DNA of 64,000 nucleotides from Mediterraneibacter glycyrrhizinilyticus (GTDB taxonomy: Bacteria > Bacillota > Clostridia > Lachnospirales > Lachnospiraceae). Below are positions 31,994-41,669 of the stretch, one piece after another. A program made the translations under genes and the position numbers. The stretch lies in contig NZ_JACJLR010000005.1 of the NCBI RefSeq assembly GCF_016902345.1, positions 1 through 64,000 of the forward strand, read 5' to 3'. How positions within the stretch are numbered: the first letter of the stretch is position 1; each line of letters starts with the position of its first letter. The notes under the pieces were generated by a model. It worked only from the letters and a program-made list of their open reading frames with translations, searched no databases and had not been told where the DNA came from.

Positions 31994-32593
31994 TTATTCT
32001 TCATTATTTTCACTGTACACTTCAAAAGATTTCTCCATGCCTTCCAGGATCTCCGAATACTGGCGGAAGGCACTGCGCATCTCCATCTCGTTGAACGGCT
32101 GGTTCTTATAGCAGATCCTGTGTTCCATGGCGGCCCACAGATCCATGGAGATGGTGCGGAACTGGATCTCCACGGGATAGTATTCCATACTGTCCATATA
32201 ATAGATGGGAACTCCCAGAATCATATGAAAGCTGCGGTATCCGTTTGGTTTCGGTGTGGTTATGTAATCCTTTTCCCGGATGATGATCAGGTCGGACTGC
32301 TTTTTCAGGGAACTTACAAGGTGGCGGATATCCTGCTCAAAGTAACAGACGACGCGGATGCCGGCAATGTCCTTGAGCAGCGCCTTGGCGTCCTGCACGC
32401 TCTCCTGCGCGCCCTTTCGTTTCAGCTTGTTCTCGATGCTCTCCTTCTCCTTGATCCGGTTCGTGATGCTGTGGATCGGTTTAAAATCTTCCGTCTCATA
32501 GGTGTCATGATCCAGAATCTCCAGCCGGGTGAGGATCAGGTTCATGGCGTCAGTATATGGTTTGATCAGTTCATAATATTCCTCAAGTGTCAT
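31994..32593 (-). CDS. Small alarmone synthetase ((p)ppGpp synthetase, RelQ/YjbM-like)
   Basis: This 199-residue single-domain GTP pyrophosphokinase lacks hydrolase and ACT domains, as in RelQ/RelP. Synthetase motifs are present: KDIAGIRVVC, TTPKPNGYRSFHMIL (nucleotide contact), and VEIQFRTISMDLWAAMEH, the Glu-x-Gln-x-Arg catalytic region. SD AAGGGAG lies 11 nt before the start on the minus strand. It is convergent with the nucleoside transporter operon and divergent from the AraC gene. Its neighbours in purine metabolism make a link between GTP supply and alarmone attractive, but this is only context. Confidence 0.93.
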   Translation of the reverse strand: MTLEEYYELIKPYTDAMNLILTRLEILDHDTYETEDFKPIHSITNRIKEKESIENKLKRKGAQESVQDAKALLKDIAGIRVVCYFEQDIRHLVSSLKKQSDLIIIREKDYITTPKPNGYRSFHMILGVPIYYMDSMEYYPVEIQFRTISMDLWAAMEHRICYKNQPFNEMEMRSAFRQYSEILEGMEKSFEVYSENNEE

Positions 32594-32841
32594 TTATTAT
32601 CATACTCCCTTCAACATTCAGAAAACAGTTTAGGCGGGGAATGTGACGATTCCGTGTATAGAATCTTATTCTTTTATAAAGTTACAGTTTGTAACCACAT
32701 TGAGGTTGCGGTTCACACCGTACTCAGGAACAGAAAAATGCTTTTGGATCCCATCTTGTTTTCCGGGAAAGCCTGGTATAAAATGTTAAAGAATAAGTGT
32801 GGTGGATTTCTGCAGACTGCAGAAACGGAAAAGGGTTATCT

Positions 32842-34044
32842 ATGGAAGAAAATTATTTTTTGCTGCATATGGTAAACATCATGTGTTCCCCTCTGAACGT
32901 GTATGATGAAGAGAGAAACCTGCTTTACAGAATTGGCGAAGGAAGGGAAGAATGGTGGGAATGGCTTGGATATGACCTGACTGAAAGAGAGAGGATCCTT
33001 TCCGAAAAGAAAGATTACCCCGTTGTCTGCGCAGGAGAGACAGGATGTGTGGCAGCGGTGATCTATGATGGGGATAAGGGAAGGACGTTTGTGGCGGGAC
33101 CTGTCATGCTCAGTCCGTCTGAAGATGACGGGAAGAAAAAGAAAGGGATCATGAGAAGAGAAGCATTTCATCCGTCGATGTGTTCTCTGGATACGTTTGC
33201 TTCCGGAACGCTTCTCCTGTACTGGAAAATCACGGGAAAAGAGCTGTCTTCCGCAGATCTTTGGGAGAAGAACAAAGAAAATTATGAGAAGGCACGTCAG
33301 ATCCGGAAGAAGATCAGTGAGGACATGTTTTACAGACAGGAAAATTTTGGGAGACATAATCCGTATGCACAGGAGCTGAGAGAGCTTGAGAGCATCAAAG
33401 AAGGAGATAAGGAGGCGCTCAGGGACAGCGTTGCGGAGACTTATGAAGGCTCCATAGGAATTTTGGCAAAGGAACCGCTGAGACATTACAAAAACGTTGC
33501 CATCGGCAACATCACGCTGGCATCCCGCGCGGCGATCCGGGGTGGCCTGAGTGCGGAAAATTCTTTCTCCATGGCGGACAGTATGATACAGCAGGTGGAG
33601 GAGATTACCACGATCCCGGAGGTGGAAGCGTTTAAGCGGGAATGCCAGTATCTCTACGCTGAGACAGTGAAGGAGGAAAAGGAGAACGGGAGGACGGATG
33701 AGGAGAAAAATCCTCTTATCGGGAAGGCGAAAGACTACATCTTCAGTCATCTCCACAGCAAGATAAAAGTGGCGGATATTGCGGAGAGTCTGCAGGTCAA
33801 CCCCAATTATCTTTCTTCAGTGTTCAGCATGAGTGAAAATGTTACGATAAAGAAGTATATCCTTCAGGAAAAGATCCGGCGAAGCCAGAACCTTCTGAAA
33901 TATTCTGACTATCGGATACAGGAGATCGGATTTTATCTCGGGTTCAGTTCCCAGAGCCATTTCACTCGAAGTTTCGAGGAGGTCACGGGCATCAAACCCA
34001 ATGAATACCGCAGAATATATGGAAACAGAGAAAAATGGAAATAA
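32842..34044 (+). CDS. AraC-family transcriptional regulator
   Basis: This 400-residue protein has a C-terminal AraC double helix-turn-helix (about 300-395): KVADIAESLQVNPNYLSSVF, then DYRIQEIGFYLGFSSQSHF and the closing GIKPNEYRR. The N-terminal about 290 residues resemble the sensor part of clostridial regulators that carry no classic cupin; ligand unknown. ATG 32842 is chosen over a longer frame because of AAAAGGG. It is directly upstream of the three giant glycan-degrading enzymes and separated from them by a terminator, so it is the obvious candidate activator of that locus. Confidence 0.9.
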   Translation: MEENYFLLHMVNIMCSPLNVYDEERNLLYRIGEGREEWWEWLGYDLTERERILSEKKDYPVVCAGETGCVAAVIYDGDKGRTFVAGPVMLSPSEDDGKKKKGIMRREAFHPSMCSLDTFASGTLLLYWKITGKELSSADLWEKNKENYEKARQIRKKISEDMFYRQENFGRHNPYAQELRELESIKEGDKEALRDSVAETYEGSIGILAKEPLRHYKNVAIGNITLASRAAIRGGLSAENSFSMADSMIQQVEEITTIPEVEAFKRECQYLYAETVKEEKENGRTDEEKNPLIGKAKDYIFSHLHSKIKVADIAESLQVNPNYLSSVFSMSENVTIKKYILQEKIRRSQNLLKYSDYRIQEIGFYLGFSSQSHFTRSFEEVTGIKPNEYRRIYGNREKWK

Positions 34045-34056
34045 TATGAAAAATAT

Positions 34057-34099
34057 GCAAAACGGCTGAGAAATATGATATATCTTGGCCGTTTTTTTC
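34057..34099 (+). terminator. Terminator after the AraC gene
   Basis: AAAACGGC pairs with GCCGTTTT, with extra A/T pairing inside (AAATAT/ATATCTT), followed by a run of T. A TATAAT-like box at about 34101 may start the next transcript. Confidence 0.8.
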
Positions 34100-34186
34100 T
34101 ATATAATTATAAACTAGTACAGTTTTTTATTTAGCCGGAAACTTCCAACGGCTGTAATGTACAAAAAAGAAAGGGAGGGAAGGAAG

Positions 34187-37100
34187 ATGAAAGTTTTGAA
34201 AAAGTGTGTCGCTGCGGCAGCGGCGGCAGCGCTCACACTGACGTCACTGCCGTCAGTCCCGATGGCGACAGTGGAAGCAGCGGACAGTGTGGACCAGACA
34301 GTCCGGCTTCAGCCCTGGAATGCGTCAACGTTCAATGATACGAACGGAGACGGCCTGGGCGAGTTTGAAGGCTGGGGAACTTCGCTCTGCTGGTGGGCTA
34401 ACCGAATCGGTTACAGCGAGCAGCTGACCAGCAAGGCGGCAAGGCTGTTCTTCAGCGATGAAGGGCTGGACATGAACATCGGCCGCTATAATGTGGGCGG
34501 CGGAGATGCGACCGGCGAGGTAGAAGAAGTGCCGGTGAATGAGAAGGCACAGTTCTACGACCTGGCAAACTGGGGGACAAACCCGACGGGCGAAGGAAGC
34601 GAGATGAGTGTGGATACCTACACAAAGATGCAGGATATCACTTATACTGCGTCAGATGCCGACTTCGGTCTTACCAAAGGACAGAAAGTGGGAAGCTTCG
34701 ACAAGATCGGCTGGATCAACAAGCTGGACGATGAACCAGGAAACGGGGATAATCTGAGGTACACAGTGAATGTGGAAGAAGCAGGAACCTACACTGTGAA
34801 ACTGATGCTTACTCTGGAGGGAAGCAACGACAGAGACGTTGCCATTCGTGTCAACGAAGGCGAAAATCAGAAGGATTATGTGGTTGACGCCGATACAGTG
34901 AACAGCAGTATCGTGGCAGAGGGGAACAGCGGCGGATCCAACTGCATGCTGTTCGTAGTGACGATTCCGGATGTGGAACTGCAGGCAGGAGAAAATAAGA
35001 TCAACATTGCAGGCAAGAACGACTGGACACTGGATTTCGTGAAGATGGCAGTGATCAAATCCGGCGAGGAAGGCGTGCTTCCGGCGGAGGATGAGTTCAC
35101 TCACGCAGAGCACATCATCCGTTCTGACGGCGGCGTGCCGGGATACTGTACAGATGTCACGAAGATGGATCCGGACAAGGATGAGAGCTACTATATCAAT
35201 GAACTGGGCTTTGATCAGGCGGATGCAGAGTGCGGCTATGCGTGGAACTATGACTGGGCAGCAGACATCAACCAGATCAATGTGCTGAAAGCCGCTGCAG
35301 CTGCCAGCGGCAAGGACTTTATCGCGGAGGCATTCTCAAACTCACCGCCGTATTTTATGACAGTCAGCGGATGCTCTTCAGGACATACAGACTCCAATCA
35401 GGATAACCTGCGTTCCGATTCCTATACGGCGTTCGCAAAGTATATGGCGGATGTGATCGAGCACTGGGAAGATGAAAACGTCATTGATTTCCAGAGCACG
35501 GACCCGATGAACGAGCCCTACACCAATTACTGGGGCGCATACAGCAACAAGCAGGAAGGCTGCCACTTCGATCAGGGCGAATCACAGTCCAGGATCCTTG
35601 TGGAGCTGAACAAAGAGCTGGAGTCAAGAGGAATTAAGATTATCATCTCAGGAACAGACGAGACCAGCATTGATACACAGATCACATCTTACAATGCCCT
35701 GTCTGACGAGGCAAAGAACGTGATCAGCCGTATCGATACACATTCCTACAGCGGCTCCGACCGTGCGGGACTTAAGAGCCTGGCAGAGAGCGAAGGCAAG
35801 AATCTCTGGATGTCTGAGGTTGACGGCACATATACGGCCGGAACAGATGCGGGCGAGATGACCGCCGCGCTTGGCCTGGCTCAGCGGATGATGACAGACG
35901 TCAACGGTCTCGGCGCATCGGCGTGGATCCTTTGGAATGCCATTGACATGCACGCGGACAACAGCGAGTACGGACAGAGATGGGTCAATATGGGAAGCGC
36001 CAACGACTATCTGACCATCGATGCTCTGATGCAGGCATGGAAGCCGAACGACAACAGCAGCTACTGGGGACTGGCAGCGGCGGATCACAATAACAAAGAG
36101 ATCGTGCTCACCATGAAATACTACGGATACGGACAGCTTTCCAGATATATCCGTCCTGGTTACACGATCATCAGATCCAGCAGAGGAAATGTCCTTTCTG
36201 CTTATGACCCGGAAGGGAAGAAGGCTGTGATCGTTGCCCTGAATACGTCCGATGAGGACAAGACATGGAAGTTTGATCTTTCCGGTTTTGAGACAATGGG
36301 TACAGACATCACTGCGATCCGTACAAGCGGCAGCATGGCTGACGGTGAGAAGTGGGCGAATGTGACAGAGAGCGACAACATTGAAGCTGATACAGAGAAC
36401 AGAGCTTTCACAGCGACAATGAAAGCAAATTCTATCACAACATATATCGTTGAAGGAGTAAACGGAATCCGGGAGGATGCCGGAGACGAGACAAACCCAG
36501 CTGTAACAGAGATCGAGGTCAGCGCAGATCAGGTATCCGGCGGCAAAGTGTGGAACGATGGAACGACCAATACCCCGCAGACTGTGATCGACGGAAATTA
36601 TGAGACATTCTATGATGGAGTGGACGCAGACGACGAGACACCGGGATATGTCATGTTTGACCTTGGTGAGGAAAAAGAGATCGCGGCGTTCAGCTATGCG
36701 CCGAGAAACGGATTCTCAGACCGGATGATCGGTGCAGAGATAAGCGGGTCTGTTAATGGAACCGAATGGACACCGATCTACACGATCGACAGCGCACCTG
36801 CGCAGGGATCAGACAACTTTGTATATTACAGAGATTTCAACGATGGAAAGACTGTGACCTACAGGTATGTCAAGATCGAGCGCGCTTCCGAGTGTAATAT
36901 CTCTGAGTTCAGCGTATATGAGCTGGCAGGAACCTTTGAGTCTCAGGAAGCAGTGACGGCGACAACCTGGGAAGGTTCGGAGCCGAAGCTTCCGGAAACA
37001 GTAGAAGTGACCATGGAAGGCGGAGAGACAAAAGAGGTTTCCGTAAGCTGGGATCTCAGCAATATTGACGCAGGCTGGGATGAGATGGATCTGTATGACT

Positions 37101-40100
37101 GCTACACAGTAACAGGAACATCATCCGAAGTAAACGGAACTCTTACAGGATATATCCTCTGCGCTCAGGATGGGCTGGAATATCTGATCGACTGTATGTC
37201 GGGCGATACCCCTGTCCCAAGAGACAACAACTATAATTCCGAAGTCTGGGCGGCAGCGGCAGGACTTGACAGCCTGCTGAACAAAGATTCTTCTGATCAG
37301 GCAAAGACGGAGGATAATACATGGGGACTGACCACAGATCCGGCAGGGCTGAGTACCTGGGCATATGATCAGGGCAGCACAACACCTCTGTATTCCTATG
37401 GATATTGGGCAGGCTCGGATGTATCGATCACATATGATCTGACACTTCCGGCAGGTACCCACAAGATCATGCTGGGAGGTTACGACTTCTGGAGCAGCCG
37501 TACCATGGATGTATATTACTCGGTAGACGGCGGTGAGAAAGAACTGCTCTGCGAACTGACAACAAACCATGATACAGGAAGCAAGGCAGAGGGCACGATC
37601 ACTCTCGAGAAAGATGCGGTAGTTACGGTTTCCGTAGAAAATGGCGGAGACGGGGATCCGGTACTTGGATGGATCTCAGTCAATGCAGTTGAAGAGGTGG
37701 ATCCGACAGAAGAGTATCTCGCAGCTCACTACGACATGTCCCATGAAGACAAAGCCCTGAAAGATATTTCCGGAAACGGAAACGATGCGACTCTGTATGA
37801 TACAGAGGATTCTGATTTTGCGGTATACGGAGAGGAAGAAGTTCTTCAGTTTAACAACGCGCAGTATGCGACGATTCCTTCCGGCGTGATCAGTGACGCA
37901 TCATCCTTTACCGTACAGGCGGTAGTGAGCGCTCCGACAACCGGCGACAACTGGCTGTGGTGCTTCGGCGACGGAATCGGAGAGTGGGGAGCTGGCAACA
38001 TCGGAGATTACATCTTCGTAAGCCCCAATTCCGGTCAGGGTGATTATAAAGGAACTGTTCTTTCAGCTGTAAAAGTCGGCAGTGAATCAGCGGGCGGAGA
38101 GTCCAGGATGCAGGTACCGACGAAACAGCTCGGCGGCGGATATACGACGATCACTCTGGTATCTGACGGGACAACGCTCACCATGTACATGGACGGCGAG
38201 AAAGTATCTGAACTGGATCACGGCAAAGACGTGTCCAGCGTGATCCCGGACGGCGATATCCTCGGCTATATCGGACAGTCACTGTACAGTCCGGACAAGA
38301 AGCTGATCGCCAATGTATCTGACATCACGATCTGGGATACCGCACTGAATGCAGAGACGGTGGCGTCGGTCGCACCGACGGCAGAGGTTAAGACGAATAT
38401 GCTTCTGGCGGATATCCAGGATGCGCTTCTCAACGGCAATGCATCTGTGGATGAGATCAAAGGTGATGTGGCATTCCCGGCAAGCGTGGACGGCGTGGAC
38501 CTGACATGGAACGTGCCGGATAACGGCCCGATCGCTGAAGACGGTACCGTGACGGCGCCGGCAGCGGATGAGAAAGTAGAAATCACAGTTTCCTATACAT
38601 GCTATGGTGAGGAAAAAACAGCCACATTCGCACTGAATGCAGTGGGAGAAAATATCGATGAGATCCTTGATGCGGCAGTAGAAGAACTTGACATTCCGAA
38701 CAAGGATGACGTGAGAGGCAACATCACACTTCCGGAGACAACGGACAGCGGTGTCGCGATCACGTGGGAGACAAGCCATCCGGAGATCGTTGATGTAAAA
38801 GCCCATGAGTCTGACGTGGAAGGTTATGACGGAACACCGGCAGGTGTTGTGACAAGACCGGAAGAAGACACGGAAGTGACGATGACGGCAACACTTACTT
38901 ATAAAGAAAACACAAGAACAAAAGAGTTTACTCTGAATGTAAAGGCAGCGCCCGAAGAGATCACAGAGGATGATTATACAGATTACTTCTTCGCATATTT
39001 CGCGGGAGAAGGATACTCCGACGGCGAGCAGATCTACTTTGCATCAAGCCAGGACGGCCTGAACTGGGATGATCTGAACAACAACGAGCCGGTACTGACT
39101 TCCACACTGGGAGAAGAAGGCGTGCGCGATCCGTTTATCATCCGTTCACCTGAGGGGGACAAGTTCTACCTGATTGCTACGGATCTTAAGATCTACGGCA
39201 ACGGCGACTGGACCGGCGCGCAGAACAGCGGAAGCCAGAGCCTGATGGTATGGGAGTCCACAGACCTTGTGAACTGGAGCGACCAGCGCATGGTGGAAGT
39301 GTCCGCAGACATCGATGCAGGCTGCACATGGGCGCCGGAAGCGACCTACGATCCGCTGACAGGCGAGTATGTCGTATACTGGGCATCCAGGACGCCGAAC
39401 GTTGATGACAAGCAGCGTGTATACTATGCGAAGACAAGAGACTTCTATACATTTACAGAGCCGCAGCTCTATATTGAGAAAGACCAGTCAAGTATCGATA
39501 CAACGATGATCGAGAACGACGGTACATATTACCGCTATACAAAGAACGAGGGCGGGGAAACGAACGAACTCGGCGCACTGACGAAGACGATCTTCATCGA
39601 GAAGAGCAGCAGCGTACTGGGCGAATTTACACATATCCCGTCTGATTCACTGAACTCAGAAGACAATCAGTGGGTTGAGGGACCGACGATCTTCAAGCTG
39701 AACAGCGATGATGCGGCTGAAGATACCTGGTGCCTGCTGGTGGATGACTTCGGCGGCATCGGATACTACCCGCTTCTGACAACTGATCTTGAGAGCGGAG
39801 AGTTCACATCTCCGGAGGAAGGATCCTTTAAGATGCCAAGCCGTGCAAGACACGGTACGCCGCTCCGCATCACAGCTGCAGAGTATGAGCGTATAATGGG
39901 GGCATACAGCGCGCCGGAGGAAGTGAATACTGCGACTGTCATGGGCGAGACACCGGATCTTCCGGACACAGTGACAATTAATACAGGAACTGAAGAAGTC
40001 CAGAAAGCAGTGACATGGAATCTTGACGGAGTATCCTTTGAAGGAAATCCGTACAGCTATGTGACGGTTACAGGAACAGTGGAAGGATGCGCAGTGGATG

Positions 40101-41500
40101 CGATTGCAAATGTACAGATCATTCCGGCGAATGTGGAGTACATGATCGACTGTAACAACCTGGATTCCCAGACGTGGAAGAATGTTGTGGAAGCCAGCAG
40201 CGGACTTCTCAATACCGAGGCTGCTGACCAGGCAAAGACAGACGACAATACATGGGGATATACAAGTATCGTTGGTTCTGACAACTCGGCAGATATGACA
40301 GGCTTCAGCCAGAGCAGTGTTTCCAATCCGTATACCGGCGGATGGTGGGCACGCGGCGGCAAGAACATCACTTACCAGGTGACACTTCCAGCAGGAGATC
40401 ATCAGATCATGCTCGGATGCACCGGATGGTGGAGCATGGGCCGCCAGATGGATGTCTTCTATTCTGTAAACGGTGGAACAGAGACGAAACTCTGCGACTT
40501 TGATGCAGTGAGCGGTCAGGAAACATATGCATCGGGAACGATCACGCTGGATGAAGAAGCGGTTGTCACGCTGACAGTCAAGAAGGCTGCCAACGATGAT
40601 CCGATCCTCAGCTGGATCAGTATTTCAGATGTGACAGAACCGGCTGCACTTCAGATCACTGCAAATCCGGAAGACTATGCAGGTCCGAGAGGAGAAACAG
40701 CAGTATTTACAGTTGCAGCAGAAGGAACAGGATTAAGTTATCAGTGGCAGTACTGCAATGCAACTTCCAATATCTGGAGAGATTCTTCAATGGAAGGAAG
40801 CAATACTGAGAGCGTAAGTGTTCCGATCCAGAGCTACCGTGATGGTCAGAAATATCGCTGCGTTGTGACAGATGCTTACAGCAATACGGCTACATCAGAT
40901 GTGGCAGTACTGACTGTGAAAGAGCCTGAAGCACCGAAGATTACGGGACAGCCGTCAGACTATACAGGTACTGTTGGTGAGACCGCGCTGTTTGAGGTGA
41001 CTGCATCCGGAACAGGGCTGACATATCAGTGGCAGTACTGCAATGCGACTTCCAGTATCTGGAGAGATTCTTCAATGGAAGGAAGCCAGACAGCTGCACT
41101 GAGCGTACCGGTCACAAATGCAAGAGACGGACAGAAGTACCGCTGTGTTGTGACAGGAGAGAACGGCGCAAGCGTGATATCGAATGTTGTATATCTCACA
41201 GTAGGTGCGGTAGATACTACTCCGGTGATCGTTGCTCAGCCTGAGGACTTCACAGGCGCGGCAGGGGAGACTGCACAGTTTACGGTACAGGCAACAGGTA
41301 CAGGATTGACATACCAGTGGCAGTACAGCAATGCGGGATCCAATATCTGGAGAAATTCTTCTATGGAAGGAAATGATACGGATACGATCAGCGTAACGGC
41401 AGCAAGTTATCGTAACGGACAGAAATACCGCTGCATCGTGACAGCAGAGGATGGCCGAAGCATAACAACAGAAGCAGCAGTATTGAATGTTACAGAGTAA
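34187..41500 (+). CDS. Giant secreted GH30/GH43 arabinogalactan-degrading enzyme
   Basis: This 2437-residue protein has an Ala-rich signal peptide (about 1-32). A GH30 catalytic domain of the beta-1,6-galactanase type (about 35-765) has GWGTSLCWWANRIG, acid/base Glu443 in DPMNEPY and nucleophile Glu544 in LWMSEVDG. A CBM-like module (about 122-300) is inserted inside it. Then follow an F5/8-type CBM (768-915), an Ig-like linker, a WGYTS-type beta module (993-1168), a LamG domain (1170-1398) and degenerate Ig domains. A five-bladed GH43-type domain (about 1595-1905) has Asp1648 in VRDPF and Glu1831 in WVEGPTIF. A second beta module and three Ig-like domains (2155-2437) end the chain. There is no sortase or S-layer motif. 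Expected substrate is type II arabinogalactan. ATG 34187 follows GGAAGG. Confidence 0.87.
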   Translation: MKVLKKCVAAAAAAALTLTSLPSVPMATVEAADSVDQTVRLQPWNASTFNDTNGDGLGEFEGWGTSLCWWANRIGYSEQLTSKAARLFFSDEGLDMNIGRYNVGGGDATGEVEEVPVNEKAQFYDLANWGTNPTGEGSEMSVDTYTKMQDITYTASDADFGLTKGQKVGSFDKIGWINKLDDEPGNGDNLRYTVNVEEAGTYTVKLMLTLEGSNDRDVAIRVNEGENQKDYVVDADTVNSSIVAEGNSGGSNCMLFVVTIPDVELQAGENKINIAGKNDWTLDFVKMAVIKSGEEGVLPAEDEFTHAEHIIRSDGGVPGYCTDVTKMDPDKDESYYINELGFDQADAECGYAWNYDWAADINQINVLKAAAAASGKDFIAEAFSNSPPYFMTVSGCSSGHTDSNQDNLRSDSYTAFAKYMADVIEHWEDENVIDFQSTDPMNEPYTNYWGAYSNKQEGCHFDQGESQSRILVELNKELESRGIKIIISGTDETSIDTQITSYNALSDEAKNVISRIDTHSYSGSDRAGLKSLAESEGKNLWMSEVDGTYTAGTDAGEMTAALGLAQRMMTDVNGLGASAWILWNAIDMHADNSEYGQRWVNMGSANDYLTIDALMQAWKPNDNSSYWGLAAADHNNKEIVLTMKYYGYGQLSRYIRPGYTIIRSSRGNVLSAYDPEGKKAVIVALNTSDEDKTWKFDLSGFETMGTDITAIRTSGSMADGEKWANVTESDNIEADTENRAFTATMKANSITTYIVEGVNGIREDAGDETNPAVTEIEVSADQVSGGKVWNDGTTNTPQTVIDGNYETFYDGVDADDETPGYVMFDLGEEKEIAAFSYAPRNGFSDRMIGAEISGSVNGTEWTPIYTIDSAPAQGSDNFVYYRDFNDGKTVTYRYVKIERASECNISEFSVYELAGTFESQEAVTATTWEGSEPKLPETVEVTMEGGETKEVSVSWDLSNIDAGWDEMDLYDCYTVTGTSSEVNGTLTGYILCAQDGLEYLIDCMSGDTPVPRDNNYNSEVWAAAAGLDSLLNKDSSDQAKTEDNTWGLTTDPAGLSTWAYDQGSTTPLYSYGYWAGSDVSITYDLTLPAGTHKIMLGGYDFWSSRTMDVYYSVDGGEKELLCELTTNHDTGSKAEGTITLEKDAVVTVSVENGGDGDPVLGWISVNAVEEVDPTEEYLAAHYDMSHEDKALKDISGNGNDATLYDTEDSDFAVYGEEEVLQFNNAQYATIPSGVISDASSFTVQAVVSAPTTGDNWLWCFGDGIGEWGAGNIGDYIFVSPNSGQGDYKGTVLSAVKVGSESAGGESRMQVPTKQLGGGYTTITLVSDGTTLTMYMDGEKVSELDHGKDVSSVIPDGDILGYIGQSLYSPDKKLIANVSDITIWDTALNAETVASVAPTAEVKTNMLLADIQDALLNGNASVDEIKGDVAFPASVDGVDLTWNVPDNGPIAEDGTVTAPAADEKVEITVSYTCYGEEKTATFALNAVGENIDEILDAAVEELDIPNKDDVRGNITLPETTDSGVAITWETSHPEIVDVKAHESDVEGYDGTPAGVVTRPEEDTEVTMTATLTYKENTRTKEFTLNVKAAPEEITEDDYTDYFFAYFAGEGYSDGEQIYFASSQDGLNWDDLNNNEPVLTSTLGEEGVRDPFIIRSPEGDKFYLIATDLKIYGNGDWTGAQNSGSQSLMVWESTDLVNWSDQRMVEVSADIDAGCTWAPEATYDPLTGEYVVYWASRTPNVDDKQRVYYAKTRDFYTFTEPQLYIEKDQSSIDTTMIENDGTYYRYTKNEGGETNELGALTKTIFIEKSSSVLGEFTHIPSDSLNSEDNQWVEGPTIFKLNSDDAAEDTWCLLVDDFGGIGYYPLLTTDLESGEFTSPEEGSFKMPSRARHGTPLRITAAEYERIMGAYSAPEEVNTATVMGETPDLPDTVTINTGTEEVQKAVTWNLDGVSFEGNPYSYVTVTGTVEGCAVDAIANVQIIPANVEYMIDCNNLDSQTWKNVVEASSGLLNTEAADQAKTDDNTWGYTSIVGSDNSADMTGFSQSSVSNPYTGGWWARGGKNITYQVTLPAGDHQIMLGCTGWWSMGRQMDVFYSVNGGTETKLCDFDAVSGQETYASGTITLDEEAVVTLTVKKAANDDPILSWISISDVTEPAALQITANPEDYAGPRGETAVFTVAAEGTGLSYQWQYCNATSNIWRDSSMEGSNTESVSVPIQSYRDGQKYRCVVTDAYSNTATSDVAVLTVKEPEAPKITGQPSDYTGTVGETALFEVTASGTGLTYQWQYCNATSSIWRDSSMEGSQTAALSVPVTNARDGQKYRCVVTGENGASVISNVVYLTVGAVDTTPVIVAQPEDFTGAAGETAQFTVQATGTGLTYQWQYSNAGSNIWRNSSMEGNDTDTISVTAASYRNGQKYRCIVTAEDGRSITTEAAVLNVTE

Positions 41501-41606
41501 TAGAAAAATGCCGCGGGGACCCCGGCTTCGCAGGGAGCCGGGACCGTGCAGTGAAAAGTGCTGCTCAGAGGATAAGACTGACAAAACAAAGTGATGACAG
41601 AATGAA

Positions 41607-41651
41607 CTACAGGTCCGCCAGATATCGTAAATGATATCCGGCGGACTGTAG
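41607..41651 (+). promoter_or_regulatory. Intercistronic hairpin between giant enzymes 1 and 2
   Basis: CTACAGGTCCGCC pairs with GGCGGACTGTAG (one bulge), with inner GATATC/GATATC. A second hairpin (CCCGGCT/AGCCGGG, 41521-41542) lies upstream. No T-tract follows, so RNA processing or stabilisation is as likely as termination. Confidence 0.7.
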
Positions 41652-41669
41652 TCAAGGGAAAAGGAAATT

